Part shown: piece after piece, positions 44,971 through 52,533 of the stretch | How the letters are laid out: every line of letters begins with the position of its first letter | Numbering within the stretch: position 1 is the first letter of the stretch | Position numbers and translations under genes: made by a program | Notes under the pieces: generated by a model | What the model saw: the letters and a program-made list of their open reading frames with translations, nothing else | What the model was told of the DNA's origin: nothing | The model's database searches: none | Source of the DNA: Rhodobacteraceae bacterium UBA6213 | Lineage (GTDB): Bacteria; Pseudomonadota; Alphaproteobacteria; Rhodobacterales; Rhodobacteraceae | Length of the DNA: 64,000 nucleotides | Assembly (NCBI GenBank): GCA_002421605.1 | Contig: DISJ01000016.1 | Span: 165,036 to 229,035 of the forward strand | Reading direction: 5' to 3'

Positions 44971-45947
44971 GCTTTCGCTCCCTTGGGCCAGCCGGGGTAG
45001 GGCGTTCCGTCCTTGTGGGACATGATCCGCACGCCATCCCGGCGCGTGTAATGAAGGTCGATGTCGGGGTAGTGGCAGGTGTCGTCACGCATCCGCGTGC
45101 CTGCGATGAAATAATGGATCGGCGCGGCACCGCGATTTTCAAGGTAATGGCCGTTCGCCACACCCTTGGGCCAGCTTGCGCAACCGCCGGGGCCAAGGTC
45201 GTGCGGCCCGTCGTTTTCCCAAACCGTTATGGTGCCGTCGAGCACATAGAGAAACTCGTCCTCGGCCTCGTGCCAGTGCCTCTGGCTGGACCGCGCGCCG
45301 GGCATCAGGCGCTCGCTAAAGGCGCCAAATTGCGAAAGCCCGCCCGCGTCCGAAATGGCAAAGGCTTCGCAGGCACCCAGATCGTTGAAGATGTCGGGGT
45401 AATTTGCGCCGGTTTGGCCCGCGACAGAACCGTTCGCCACAATGCGGCGCGCGGATTTCGCGGGGTCAAAGGCTTGGCCCCGGACCGGTTGCAGGCGCAT
45501 CAATTTGGCGGGCAAATCGCCCTCGCGCTCAACCGTGCCACCGCCGGTCAATACTTGCCAGCGGGTCGTCGAATTGACCTGTCTGCGGCCAGAGTCGGGG
45601 TAATGGCACACGTCTTTGGCCACCCGGCTGCCGACGATCAGATAGCGAAGCGGGGAATCGGTGCGGTTCAGCACGCGGTGCGCGTTTGCATCGCCATGCC
45701 GCCAACACGCCGCATCATGCGCGCCAAGCCTGTGCATGCCATCGTCGTCCTGCACGGTCGCAACACCTTCAAGAACATAAATAAACTCGTCTTCGGCTTC
45801 GTGCCAGTGCCGCTCGGATGAACTGGCGCCGGGGGCGAGTATTTCAAGATAGGCGCCGAACTGGGTCAACCCGCCCGCATCCGAAAGAAGTAGCGTATCG
45901 CGGCCGTCGTGCGCTGTGCGCTCGACTTTGGGCAGATCGACGATCAT
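44967..45947 (-). CDS. Double-cupin protein in beta-oxidation operon
   Basis: A 326-residue bicupin. Each half has a full cupin motif 1, ERHWHEAEDEFIYVLEG (about 46-62) and QRHWHEAEDEFLYVLDG in the second half, with HxH and Glu metal ligands. Motif 2 is WPKGVANGHYLEN in the second half and the less regular WRHGDANAHRVLN in the first. Both halves begin with SDAGGL(T/S)QFGA, so it arose by duplication. It could be a metal-dependent enzyme or sugar/acyl-binding protein; the reaction is unknown. The ATG at 45947 overlaps the single-cupin stop, and its stop overlaps the fadJ start. Confidence 0.85.
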   Translation of the reverse strand: MIVDLPKVERTAHDGRDTLLLSDAGGLTQFGAYLEILAPGASSSERHWHEAEDEFIYVLEGVATVQDDDGMHRLGAHDAACWRHGDANAHRVLNRTDSPLRYLIVGSRVAKDVCHYPDSGRRQVNSTTRWQVLTGGGTVEREGDLPAKLMRLQPVRGQAFDPAKSARRIVANGSVAGQTGANYPDIFNDLGACEAFAISDAGGLSQFGAFSERLMPGARSSQRHWHEAEDEFLYVLDGTITVWENDGPHDLGPGGCASWPKGVANGHYLENRGAAPIHYFIAGTRMRDDTCHYPDIDLHYTRRDGVRIMSHKDGTPYPGWPKGAKA

Positions 45948-46414
45948 CGTGGCCCTTCCCAAGGGGTGCCGTCCTTGTAGGTAAAGCGCGCTTTGCCACC
46001 CTCGATCTCGATTTTCATGTCGATGTCGGAATAGGTGGCCACTTCGCTGGGCGCGCGGCTACCCACCACCAAAAACCGCGCCTCGGCATTGGAACGGTTG
46101 ATGAAGTGGTGCCCGTCTGCAACCCCCGCCGGAAAGGCCGCACAATCGCCCGCCCGCATCACGGTTTCGCCCCCATCCTGAACCAGCACACATTCGCCCA
46201 CAGTCACCATCACGAATTCGTCCTCGTTCTGGTGCCAGTGACGCAGGCTGGAAAGCGCGCCGGGCTGCAGGATAATGAGATTTGCGCCAAACTGGGTCAG
46301 CCGCCCGGCATCGCCCAGCCGCAAGCTCGACCGGCCCGCCATCATCGCCCCATAAGGCGCAGGATAGATCGAGCCGGTCTTGAGCGGTACTTTCGCAGGG
46401 TCGATAATGCCCAT
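45944..46414 (-). CDS. Single-cupin protein in beta-oxidation operon
   Basis: A 156-residue cupin. LRHWHQNEDEFVMVTVGE is motif 1 with all metal ligands, and FPAGVADGHHFINRS is motif 2. LGDAGRLTQFGAN is close to the start of both halves of the neighbouring bicupin, so the three cupin units are paralogues. The ATG at 46414 shares one base with the fadA stop (TGATG), and the stop overlaps the bicupin start. Function unknown; it must be made together with the beta-oxidation enzymes. Confidence 0.85.
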   Translation of the reverse strand: MGIIDPAKVPLKTGSIYPAPYGAMMAGRSSLRLGDAGRLTQFGANLIILQPGALSSLRHWHQNEDEFVMVTVGECVLVQDGGETVMRAGDCAAFPAGVADGHHFINRSNAEARFLVVGSRAPSEVATYSDIDMKIEIEGGKARFTYKDGTPWEGPR

Positions 46415-47625
46415 CACACCCTCTCGATAATCGTGGCGACGCCCATACCCGATGCGATGCACAGCGTGGCAAGCCCGACACCCTTGCCGGTGCGCTCCAG
46501 CTCCTCCAGCAACGCGCTGATGATCATCGCACCCGTCGCCCCCAGCGGATGACCCATGGCAATCGCGCCACCGTTGACGTTGACCTTGTCGGGCGAAACA
46601 TCAAAGGCTTGCATAAAGCGCAACACCACCGCGGCGAAGGCCTCGTTCACCTCGAAAAGGTCGATGTCACCGATGTTCATGCCAGCTTCGCGCAAGATCT
46701 TTTCGGTCACCGGCACCGGGCCGGTCAGCATGATCGTGGGGTCGGTGCCGATCTTGGCATTGGCGCGGATGCGCGCGCGCGGCTTCAGCCCATAGGCTTT
46801 GCCAAACTCGGCATTGCCCACCAAAAGCGCCGCCGCGCCATCAACGATACCTGACGAGTTGCCCGCGTGGTGCACGTGGTTGATCGCGGCAAGGTGGGGG
46901 TATTTCATCATCGCCACCTTGTCGAACCCCGGCATGACCTCGCCCATGTCCTTGAAGGCGGGCTTCAGGTTTGCCAGCGTTTCCATCGTGGTTTCCGAGC
47001 GGATGTATTCATCGCGCGCCAAAATCACGACGCCGTTCTGGTCAACCACCGGCACGATCGAGCGATCAAAGCGCCCCTCTTTCCATGCTTGGGTTGCGCG
47101 CCGCTGGCTTTCAACGGCCAGCGTATCAACATCAGTGCGGCTAAAGCCGTATTCGGTGGCGATGATGTCCGCCGAAATGCCCTGCGGCACAAAATAGGTT
47201 TTCATCGCCAAGCTCGGGTCCACGGCAATTGCTGCCCCGTCCGACCCCATCGCAACGCGACCCATCATCTCAACACCGCCCGCGATATAGGCGCTACCAG
47301 CACCTGCCCGTACCTGGTTGGCAGCAAGGTTTACTGCCTCCATGCCGCTTGCGCAGAAGCGGTTGATGGCAAGGCCGGGGATACTTTCGTCAAGGTCCGA
47401 CAGCAGCACCGCCGAACGCGCAAGGCACCCGCCCTGTTCGCCGACCTGAGTCACATTGCCCCAGATCACGTCTTCAACCGCGTGGCCTTCAAAGCCGTTG
47501 CGCGTCTTGACGGCGTTCAGCAGCCGCGCAGACAGCGCAACCGAGCTGACTTCGTGCAGCGCGCCATCGGGGCGGCCCTTGCCGCGCGGGGTGCGGACAG
47601 CGTCATAGATATAGGCTTCGGTCAT
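46414..47625 (-). CDS. fadA: Acetyl-CoA C-acyltransferase (thiolase)
   Basis: A 403-residue thiolase. The acyl-accepting Cys is in NRFCASGMEAVN (Cys91), the catalytic His in GGAIAMGHPLGATGA and the second Cys in TLCIASGMG. It cleaves 3-oxoacyl-CoA with CoA to release acetyl-CoA. The N-terminus AYIYDAVRTPRGKGRPDGAL is typical of the FadA form. It lies 11 bases after the GST gene in the same operon. Confidence 0.95.
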   Translation of the reverse strand: MTEAYIYDAVRTPRGKGRPDGALHEVSSVALSARLLNAVKTRNGFEGHAVEDVIWGNVTQVGEQGGCLARSAVLLSDLDESIPGLAINRFCASGMEAVNLAANQVRAGAGSAYIAGGVEMMGRVAMGSDGAAIAVDPSLAMKTYFVPQGISADIIATEYGFSRTDVDTLAVESQRRATQAWKEGRFDRSIVPVVDQNGVVILARDEYIRSETTMETLANLKPAFKDMGEVMPGFDKVAMMKYPHLAAINHVHHAGNSSGIVDGAAALLVGNAEFGKAYGLKPRARIRANAKIGTDPTIMLTGPVPVTEKILREAGMNIGDIDLFEVNEAFAAVVLRFMQAFDVSPDKVNVNGGAIAMGHPLGATGAMIISALLEELERTGKGVGLATLCIASGMGVATIIERV

Positions 47626-47636
47626 CTTGGTCCTCC

Positions 47637-48272
47637 TCAGGCACGGTCAGCTGGGCTGCCGGGCATCAAATCGTAAGGGCTTTTCCAGCCGGGTAGGGCG
47701 GCGATACTGTCCAGCCAGCGGTCGATATTGGGCCAGTCAGCGCGGTTGAACCCAAAAGGTTCAGGATAAAAAAGATAGCCACAGCAGGCTATGTCGGCGA
47801 TCGTGGGGCCGGGCCCGACGATCCATGTATGGTTGGCAAGGTGGCCATCAAGCACCTGGTAGGCGGCCTTGAGCCGACCTTGCAGAAACGCAATCACCTC
47901 GGGCTGGCGCTTGGCTTCGGGCAGAAAGTTCATCATGAAACGCAAGGTACCCGCCTGGCTGGAAAGCTTGTGGTTATCCCAAAGAACCCAGCGCAGAATC
48001 TCGCGCCGCTCGGCTGCCGACTTGCCGCAGAGCTTTGAGGTTTTGGAGGACACATAGTCCTGAATGATCCCCGATTGGCTTAGCACCACATCGCCATCAA
48101 TCAGCACGGGCACCTCGCCCATCTCGTTCAACTCTCGGTATTCGGGCGTGCGCGTTTCGCCGTTGAAAAAGTCAACGAACACCGGCTCCCACTCGAATTC
48201 GGCAAGCTGCATGGTCAATGCCGCTTTGTAGGCATTTCCTGATTCGCCAAAACAATAGAGTTTCGCTGCCAT
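47637..48272 (-). CDS. Glutathione S-transferase family protein
   Basis: A 211-residue GST. The thioredoxin-like N-terminal domain ends with NEMGEVPVLIDGDVVLSQSGII, where the cis-Pro and the Glu/Ser glutathione contacts lie, followed by the all-helical domain. GWKSPYDLMPG closes it. Family members conjugate glutathione or act as maleylacetoacetate-isomerase-like enzymes. It sits between the acyl-CoA dehydrogenase and thiolase genes, so a detoxifying or isomerising role in acyl-CoA catabolism is plausible. Confidence 0.9.
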   Translation of the reverse strand: MAAKLYCFGESGNAYKAALTMQLAEFEWEPVFVDFFNGETRTPEYRELNEMGEVPVLIDGDVVLSQSGIIQDYVSSKTSKLCGKSAAERREILRWVLWDNHKLSSQAGTLRFMMNFLPEAKRQPEVIAFLQGRLKAAYQVLDGHLANHTWIVGPGPTIADIACCGYLFYPEPFGFNRADWPNIDRWLDSIAALPGWKSPYDLMPGSPADRA

Positions 48273-48310
48273 ATAATCCGCGCTCCCTGTGTGGCGGTCG
48301 GGCGGCGGGT

Positions 48311-48415
48311 TCAGCCCCGCGTGCCCCCGCGCTGTGTGTTCGCAATGACCAAGAACAATTTACGAAACAGCATCGGCCACTGTTGCGACCGCGTCTTCAC
48401 TGCGCCAGTAGCCAT
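48311..48415 (-). CDS. 34-residue ORF with strong ribosome site
   Basis: A 34-codon frame begins at ATG 48415 behind GAGGAGGGAGC, one of the best ribosome sites in the region. It encodes a basic peptide beginning MATGAVKTRSQQWP, with a short hydrophobic stretch (LFRKLFLVIA) and TQRGGTRG at the end. It starts 16 bases after the RHH-like gene and stops 38 before the GST gene. It may be a small protein or a leader that couples translation. I know no homologue. Confidence 0.4.
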   Translation of the reverse strand: MATGAVKTRSQQWPMLFRKLFLVIANTQRGGTRG

Positions 48416-48431
48416 GCTCCCTCCTCGTTCT

Positions 48432-48644
48432 TCACGCCTTGCGGTCTTCAAGCTCGGCCTGAAACAGCTTCAGTCGAACCGCGAGGTTTTCCTTATGCGT
48501 TACCGAGCCGAAATGCTCGAACAGAAATACCAGCGCCTCGTCAGTGCTCAGGCCCGCAGCGTCGGCAAAACTGTTCAACGCGCGGTACGCGTCGTTTGTC
48601 AGGGCCACCGGAAAGCGGCGGGTCAGGCGCAGGCGCTTGGGCAT
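48432..48644 (-). CDS. 70-residue ribbon-helix-helix-like protein
   Basis: A 70-residue basic protein. RRFPVALTNDAYRALNSFADAAG followed by a helix (TDEALVFLFEHF) resembles a ribbon-helix-helix fold, which would make it a DNA-binding dimer. GGGAGAAG precedes the ATG. It lies 47 bases downstream of the acyl-CoA dehydrogenase gene, after a long GC hairpin, inside the beta-oxidation operon. The fold call is an inference from the strand-helix-helix pattern. Confidence 0.65.
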   Translation of the reverse strand: MPKRLRLTRRFPVALTNDAYRALNSFADAAGLSTDEALVFLFEHFGSVTHKENLAVRLKLFQAELEDRKA

Positions 48645-48661
48645 GGCTTCTCCCTTCCATG

Positions 48662-48684
48662 CGGGGGCGGGCGGGCCGCCCCCG
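48662..48684. repeat. GC-rich hairpin inside the beta-oxidation operon
   Basis: CGGGGGCGG-GCGGG-CCGCCCCCG is a perfect 9-bp stem in the 47 bases between the acyl-CoA dehydrogenase stop and the next ribosome site. No T-run follows it on the coding strand, so an mRNA-stabilising or processing hairpin, or partial attenuation, fits better than full termination. Confidence 0.65.
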
Positions 48685-48691
48685 AAAGAGG

Positions 48692-50470
48692 TTAGAACGC
48701 TTCCGCGCCCAATGCCATAACCGGATCATCGCCCGAAAGGATGCGCGTCAAATGCAGCGCCGTGGCGGGCAGCTGGCGCGCCATGTAAAAGCGCCCGGTG
48801 GCAAGCTTGGCCTCATAGAACGCGGCATCCTCGGCACCCGCAGCAAGTGCGGCCTGCGCAGCCTTGGCCATGCGCGCCCACATCAGCCCAAGGCAGACAT
48901 GGCCGAAAAGGTGCATGAAGTCATAGGCACCCGCCAGTGCCGCGTTGGGGTTTTTCATGCCCTTCTCAACAAAGAACATCGAGGCCGCCTGCAAATCCTT
49001 CGAGGCCGCCTTGAGCGGGTCGAGGAATTGCGCTTTCAGCGCAGCATCTCCCTCGTTTTCCTTGATGAAGTCTTTGACGAGTCCAAAGAAGGCCATGGCG
49101 TATTTGCCGCCATCCTGACCGATCTTGCGCCCCACAAGGTCAAGCGCCTGCACGCCGTTGGCGCCCTCGTAGATCATCGCGATGCGGGCATCGCGGGCGA
49201 ACTGGCTCATGCCCTGTTCTTCGATATAGCCGTGCCCGCCATAGACCTGCTGCGCGTTGACGGCCGCTTCAAACCCCTTGTCGGTCTGAAAACCTTTCAG
49301 CACCGGAATCATCAGGCTAACCAGCCCCTCGGCGTCTTCATCGTTCAGCCGGTGGCTGCGATCAATCAGTTCGGCGGCCCAATAGGTAAAGGCCCGCGCG
49401 CCTTCGACAAAGCTTTTCTGCTCCATCAGATTGCGGCGGATGTCGGGGTGCACGATCAGCGGGTCCGCGGGGCCGTCGGGGTTTTCCGCGCCGGTCACGG
49501 CGCGGCCCTGCAGGCGATCCTTGGCGTAGGCGAGGGCGTTCTGATAGGCGATTTCGGCAACCGAATAGCCTTGCAGGCCCACGCCTAGCCGCGCTTCGTT
49601 CATCATCGTGAACATGGCGCGCATGCCTTTGTGCAGATCGCCCAGCAGATAGCCCGTGGCGCCATCAAAGTTCATCACGCAGGTCGAGTTGCCGTGGATT
49701 CCCATCTTTTCTTCAAGCTTGCCACAGGCGACCGCGTTGCGCGCGCCCAGCGAACCATCGGCTTTCAGCATGAATTTTGGCACGAGGAAAAGGGAAATGC
49801 CCTTGGTTCCTTCGCCGCCGCCAGGTGCCTTGGCCAGCACAAGGTGAATGATGTTTTCGGCCAGATCGTGTTCGCCTGAGGAGATGAAAATCTTTTCCCC
49901 GGTGATCTTGTAGCTGCCATCTTTTTGCGGTTCGGCCTTGGTGCGCATCAGCCCAAGGTCGGTGCCGCAATGCGCCTCGGTCAGGTTCATCGTGCCGGTC
50001 CACTCAAGGCTCAGCATCTTGGGCACATAAGCGGTTTTTTGTTCGTCCGTGCCGTGCGTCAGAATCGCGCCGATCGCGCCGTGTGTTAGGCCCTGATACA
50101 TGTTGAAGGCCATGTTGCCCGAAACGAAGAACTCACCCACCACCGTGCCAACCAGATAAGGCAGGCCCTGACCGCCGTATTCTTCGGGCAGATCAAGCCC
50201 GTTCCAACCGCCTTCTTTCACCGCTTCGAAGGCTTGCTTGAATCCCTTGGGCGTGCGCACCACGCCGTTTTCCAGATGGCAACCCTCGGTATCGCCCACT
50301 GCGTTCAGCGGCGCCAGAATCTCGGATGACACCTTGCCTGCAGCATCGAAAATCGCATCGGTAAAATCGCGGTCAAGGTCGGCGTAGCCCGGAATGTCGG
50401 ATTTTGAAATTTCCAGCACCTCGTGCAGCACGAATTGGGCGTCTTTGGTTGGGGCAGTGTAATTTTGCAT
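48692..50470 (-). CDS. Acyl-CoA dehydrogenase (long, C-terminal-domain form)
   Basis: A 592-residue FAD-dependent acyl-CoA dehydrogenase of the long class with an extra C-terminal domain. GTMNLTEAHCGTDLGLM and ISSGEHDL are the FAD/substrate segments, and IYEGANGVQALDLVGRK carries the catalytic Glu. This class includes 3-methylmercaptopropionyl-CoA dehydrogenase DmdC, but the surrounding fadA-fadJ operon points to fatty acyl-CoA. ATG 50470 follows GGGAGAGAGAC. It lies 24 bases downstream of the first MerR gene. Confidence 0.93.
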   Translation of the reverse strand: MQNYTAPTKDAQFVLHEVLEISKSDIPGYADLDRDFTDAIFDAAGKVSSEILAPLNAVGDTEGCHLENGVVRTPKGFKQAFEAVKEGGWNGLDLPEEYGGQGLPYLVGTVVGEFFVSGNMAFNMYQGLTHGAIGAILTHGTDEQKTAYVPKMLSLEWTGTMNLTEAHCGTDLGLMRTKAEPQKDGSYKITGEKIFISSGEHDLAENIIHLVLAKAPGGGEGTKGISLFLVPKFMLKADGSLGARNAVACGKLEEKMGIHGNSTCVMNFDGATGYLLGDLHKGMRAMFTMMNEARLGVGLQGYSVAEIAYQNALAYAKDRLQGRAVTGAENPDGPADPLIVHPDIRRNLMEQKSFVEGARAFTYWAAELIDRSHRLNDEDAEGLVSLMIPVLKGFQTDKGFEAAVNAQQVYGGHGYIEEQGMSQFARDARIAMIYEGANGVQALDLVGRKIGQDGGKYAMAFFGLVKDFIKENEGDAALKAQFLDPLKAASKDLQAASMFFVEKGMKNPNAALAGAYDFMHLFGHVCLGLMWARMAKAAQAALAAGAEDAAFYEAKLATGRFYMARQLPATALHLTRILSGDDPVMALGAEAF

Positions 50471-50494
50471 GTCTCTCTCCCTCAAAACTTCTGG

Positions 50495-50893
50495 TCAGGC
50501 CGCTGGCTGTTCGCCGGATTTTTCCGCCAGAGCGCGCTCACCTATACTGATCTGCTGGTTCAACTCGCTGATTGCCGCTTCAAGCTCGGCGTGCTGATGG
50601 CGCATTTCTGCCAACCGCTCTCGCGCAAGCGCGATCGTGCGCCTCATTTGCGTACGATGCTGATCGTCGATGTCATAAAGGTCGAGCAGCTGGCGAATAT
50701 CTTCAAGGCTAAAGCCAAATCTCTTGCCGCGCAGAATCAGCTTCAGGCGGGCGCGGTCGCGACGCGTGAACAGCCGCTTCTGCCCCTTGCGAAGCGGAAA
50801 AAGCAGCTCTTTCGATTCGTAAAAACGCAGCGTGCGTGGCGTTACGGCAAAGGCCTCGCACATCTCGCGGATACTCATCACGTCTTCGCTCAT
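50495..50893 (-). CDS. MerR-family regulator of the beta-oxidation operon
   Basis: A 132-residue MerR-type regulator. The N-terminal helix-turn-helix and wing are REMCEAFAVTPRTLRFYE and RLFTRRDRARLKLIL, followed by the long dimer helix (RTIALARERLAEM...). The effector domain is short and has no metal-binding Cys, so an organic effector or protein partner is likely. LiuR-type MerR proteins control acyl-CoA catabolism in proteobacteria. It heads the operon and is followed by the acyl-CoA dehydrogenase; candidate operators lie just upstream. Confidence 0.88.
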   Translation of the reverse strand: MSEDVMSIREMCEAFAVTPRTLRFYESKELLFPLRKGQKRLFTRRDRARLKLILRGKRFGFSLEDIRQLLDLYDIDDQHRTQMRRTIALARERLAEMRHQHAELEAAISELNQQISIGERALAEKSGEQPAA

Positions 50894-50910
50894 TCGGGCC
50901 CTGCCACGTG

Positions 50911-50927
50911 CATGTCGTTACGTCATG
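50911..50927. promoter_or_regulatory. CATG inverted repeat before the first MerR gene
   Basis: CATG-TCGTTACGT-CATG is a 17-base inverted repeat whose core shares GTTACG with the larger palindrome at 50969. It starts 18 bases before the MerR ATG, where a repressor would block transcription. Confidence 0.35.
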
Positions 50928-50968
50928 CTCAGAATGTGTGTTGTTGGCCCAAGTTTTCAAGCAAAGTT

Positions 50969-50996
50969 GACGCGAACGTAAGCGTAACGTGGCGTC
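50969..50996. promoter_or_regulatory. 28-base imperfect palindrome, MerR operator candidate
   Basis: GACGC and GCGTC flank an inner imperfect repeat (GAACGTAAGCGTAACGTG). ACGTTACG-type cores in long dyads are typical of MerR-family operators in acyl-CoA catabolism. It lies between the two MerR genes, about 76 bases before the first MerR ATG, inside the expected promoter. Confidence 0.5.
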
Positions 50997-51020
50997 ATAG
51001 CAGCGCCTAATCTGGCGCGC

Positions 51021-51389
51021 TCAGGTGGGAAGCGAGGCGGCGGTCTCGTCGCGCAAGGCGCGCAAATCGGCGATCGTGTGCTGCAACTCGGCCACTTGCG
51101 TTTCAAGGGCCTGCAACTGGCGATCCGCCATCACCACCCATGCCTGATACTGCTCTAGCGTGCCCTTCTTGTCATACAGCAGCAGCCATTGGCGGATATC
51201 TTCCAACCCAAAGCCAAAGCGGCGCCCGCGCAAGATCAGCGTCATGCGCGCCACTTCGCGCGCCCCGTAGTATCGCGCGCGCCCTTCCTTTTGCGGGCTC
51301 AGAAGCTCGATGTACTCGTAATAGCGTAAGGTGCGCGGTGTCACATCGAAACGCGCGCACATTTCCTTGAAACCGATCAGGTCTGACAT
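51021..51389 (-). CDS. Second MerR-family regulator, paralogue
   Basis: A 122-residue MerR protein closely related to the 50495 gene. The shared blocks are EMCARFDVTPRTLRYYE, ILRGRRFGFGLEDIRQW and the coiled dimer helix, so the pair arose by tandem duplication. AAGGGGAAC precedes the ATG. It lies 127 bases upstream of the first MerR and is divergent from the thioesterase genes, which it may also control. Confidence 0.88.
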   Translation of the reverse strand: MSDLIGFKEMCARFDVTPRTLRYYEYIELLSPQKEGRARYYGAREVARMTLILRGRRFGFGLEDIRQWLLLYDKKGTLEQYQAWVVMADRQLQALETQVAELQHTIADLRALRDETAASLPT

Positions 51390-51541
51390 CCGTGTTCCCC
51401 TTCCGCGGTGGCGAAACTAACGGAGCGGGGCGACGATCTCAACTCGGATCGTGCAGCGCGCTGCGTGTGGCCCGCTCCTATTGCCCCTTGCAGGGCGCGA
51501 GGTCGCGCGCCAAAGTCGGCGCAAAGCCAGAGGGGCAAGGA
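51390..51541. other. Intergenic region between MerR and thioesterase
   Basis: These 152 bases separate divergent genes and should carry two promoters. I see no clear palindrome matching the ones at 50911 or 50969, and no gene. Confidence 0.4.
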
Positions 51542-51991
51542 ATGGATCGGCACGAAGAGGCAAAGCTGCGCGTGGCGCGGCAATTCATCGAAGCGATTCC
51601 ACATTCGCGCGCACTTGGCATGCAACTTGATGCGCTGACCAACGGGGTCGCCGAAATCTCCATGCCCTACGATCTGCGGCTGGTGGGTGACCCGCGCACC
51701 GGGGTGATTCACGGCGGCGCGGTTTCGGCGCTGATGGATACCTGTTGTGGCGCGGCGGTGATGAGCCACCCCGAAGCCCCCGCAGGCACCGCGACGATTG
51801 ATCTGCGCATCGACTATATGCGCGCTGCTACCCCCGGCCAACGCATCCGCGCCCGCGCCGCGTGCTACCACGTCACCCGCAGCGTGGCCTTTGTGCGCGC
51901 CACCGCCTTTGATGATGACGCCGACCACCCCGTCGCCTCGGCAACCGGCGCCTTTACCATCGAGCGCGCCCGCAAGGACACTCCGGCATGA
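51542..51991 (+). CDS. PaaI-family acyl-CoA thioesterase (hotdog)
   Basis: A 149-residue hotdog-fold thioesterase. DPRTGVIHGGAVSALMDTCCGAA is the PaaI signature (HGG helix), and TIDLRIDYMRAATPG follows. It hydrolyses acyl- or aryl-CoA thioesters. The frame is open upstream, but ATG 51542 has GCAAGGA and the family N-terminus. It overlaps the next thioesterase as ATGA and is divergent from the MerR pair, fitting a role in acyl-CoA homeostasis. Confidence 0.88.
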   Translation: MDRHEEAKLRVARQFIEAIPHSRALGMQLDALTNGVAEISMPYDLRLVGDPRTGVIHGGAVSALMDTCCGAAVMSHPEAPAGTATIDLRIDYMRAATPGQRIRARAACYHVTRSVAFVRATAFDDDADHPVASATGAFTIERARKDTPA

Positions 51992-52533
51992 GCACGCCCC
52001 CCAGCACCCCGCGCAAACGGCCAGAGCCCGTGCAACTGGTAAAAAGCCGCCGCGATGCAGCACTTCGCGCGCTGGTTACCGGCGTGCCCTACATCCAGTT
52101 TCTTGGCATCCGCTTTGACCGGCGCGGCGACGAACTGACGGCAGAGCTGCCGTTTGATGAAAAGCTGATCGGAAATCCGCTGCTGCCTGCGCTGCACGGC
52201 GGGGTCACGGCGGCCTTCCTAGAGGTAACGGCGATCATCGAGCTAAGCTGGACACTTTTGTGGGAAGATATGGAATCGGGGCGCATCGACCCCGCCACGC
52301 TCGATCCGCTGCACCTGCCGCGCTTGCCAAAAACCATCGACTTTACTGTTGATTACCTTCGCTCTGGCCTGCCGCGCGATGCCTATGCGCGGGCCCGCGT
52401 GAACCGCTCGGGGCGCCGGTATGCGTCGGTGCATGTCGAGGCGTGGCAAGACAACCGCGCGCGGCTTTTGGCGCAAGGCACCGGCCATTTCCTGATGCCA
52501 CCAGCAGGCCCGATCAGCGCGCGCGATGACTGA
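51988..52533 (+). CDS. PaaI-family thioesterase, second hotdog
   Basis: A 181-residue hotdog protein. LPALHGGVTAAFLEVTAIIEL carries the HGG signature and IDFTVDYLRSGLPRDAYARA the second motif, with about 30 extra N-terminal and 20 internal residues compared with its neighbour. It is coupled to the first thioesterase and overlaps the MATE gene by 8 bases. The pair may act as a heteromer, as paired hotdog subunits do elsewhere; that is an inference. Confidence 0.85.
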   Translation: MSTPPSTPRKRPEPVQLVKSRRDAALRALVTGVPYIQFLGIRFDRRGDELTAELPFDEKLIGNPLLPALHGGVTAAFLEVTAIIELSWTLLWEDMESGRIDPATLDPLHLPRLPKTIDFTVDYLRSGLPRDAYARARVNRSGRRYASVHVEAWQDNRARLLAQGTGHFLMPPAGPISARDD

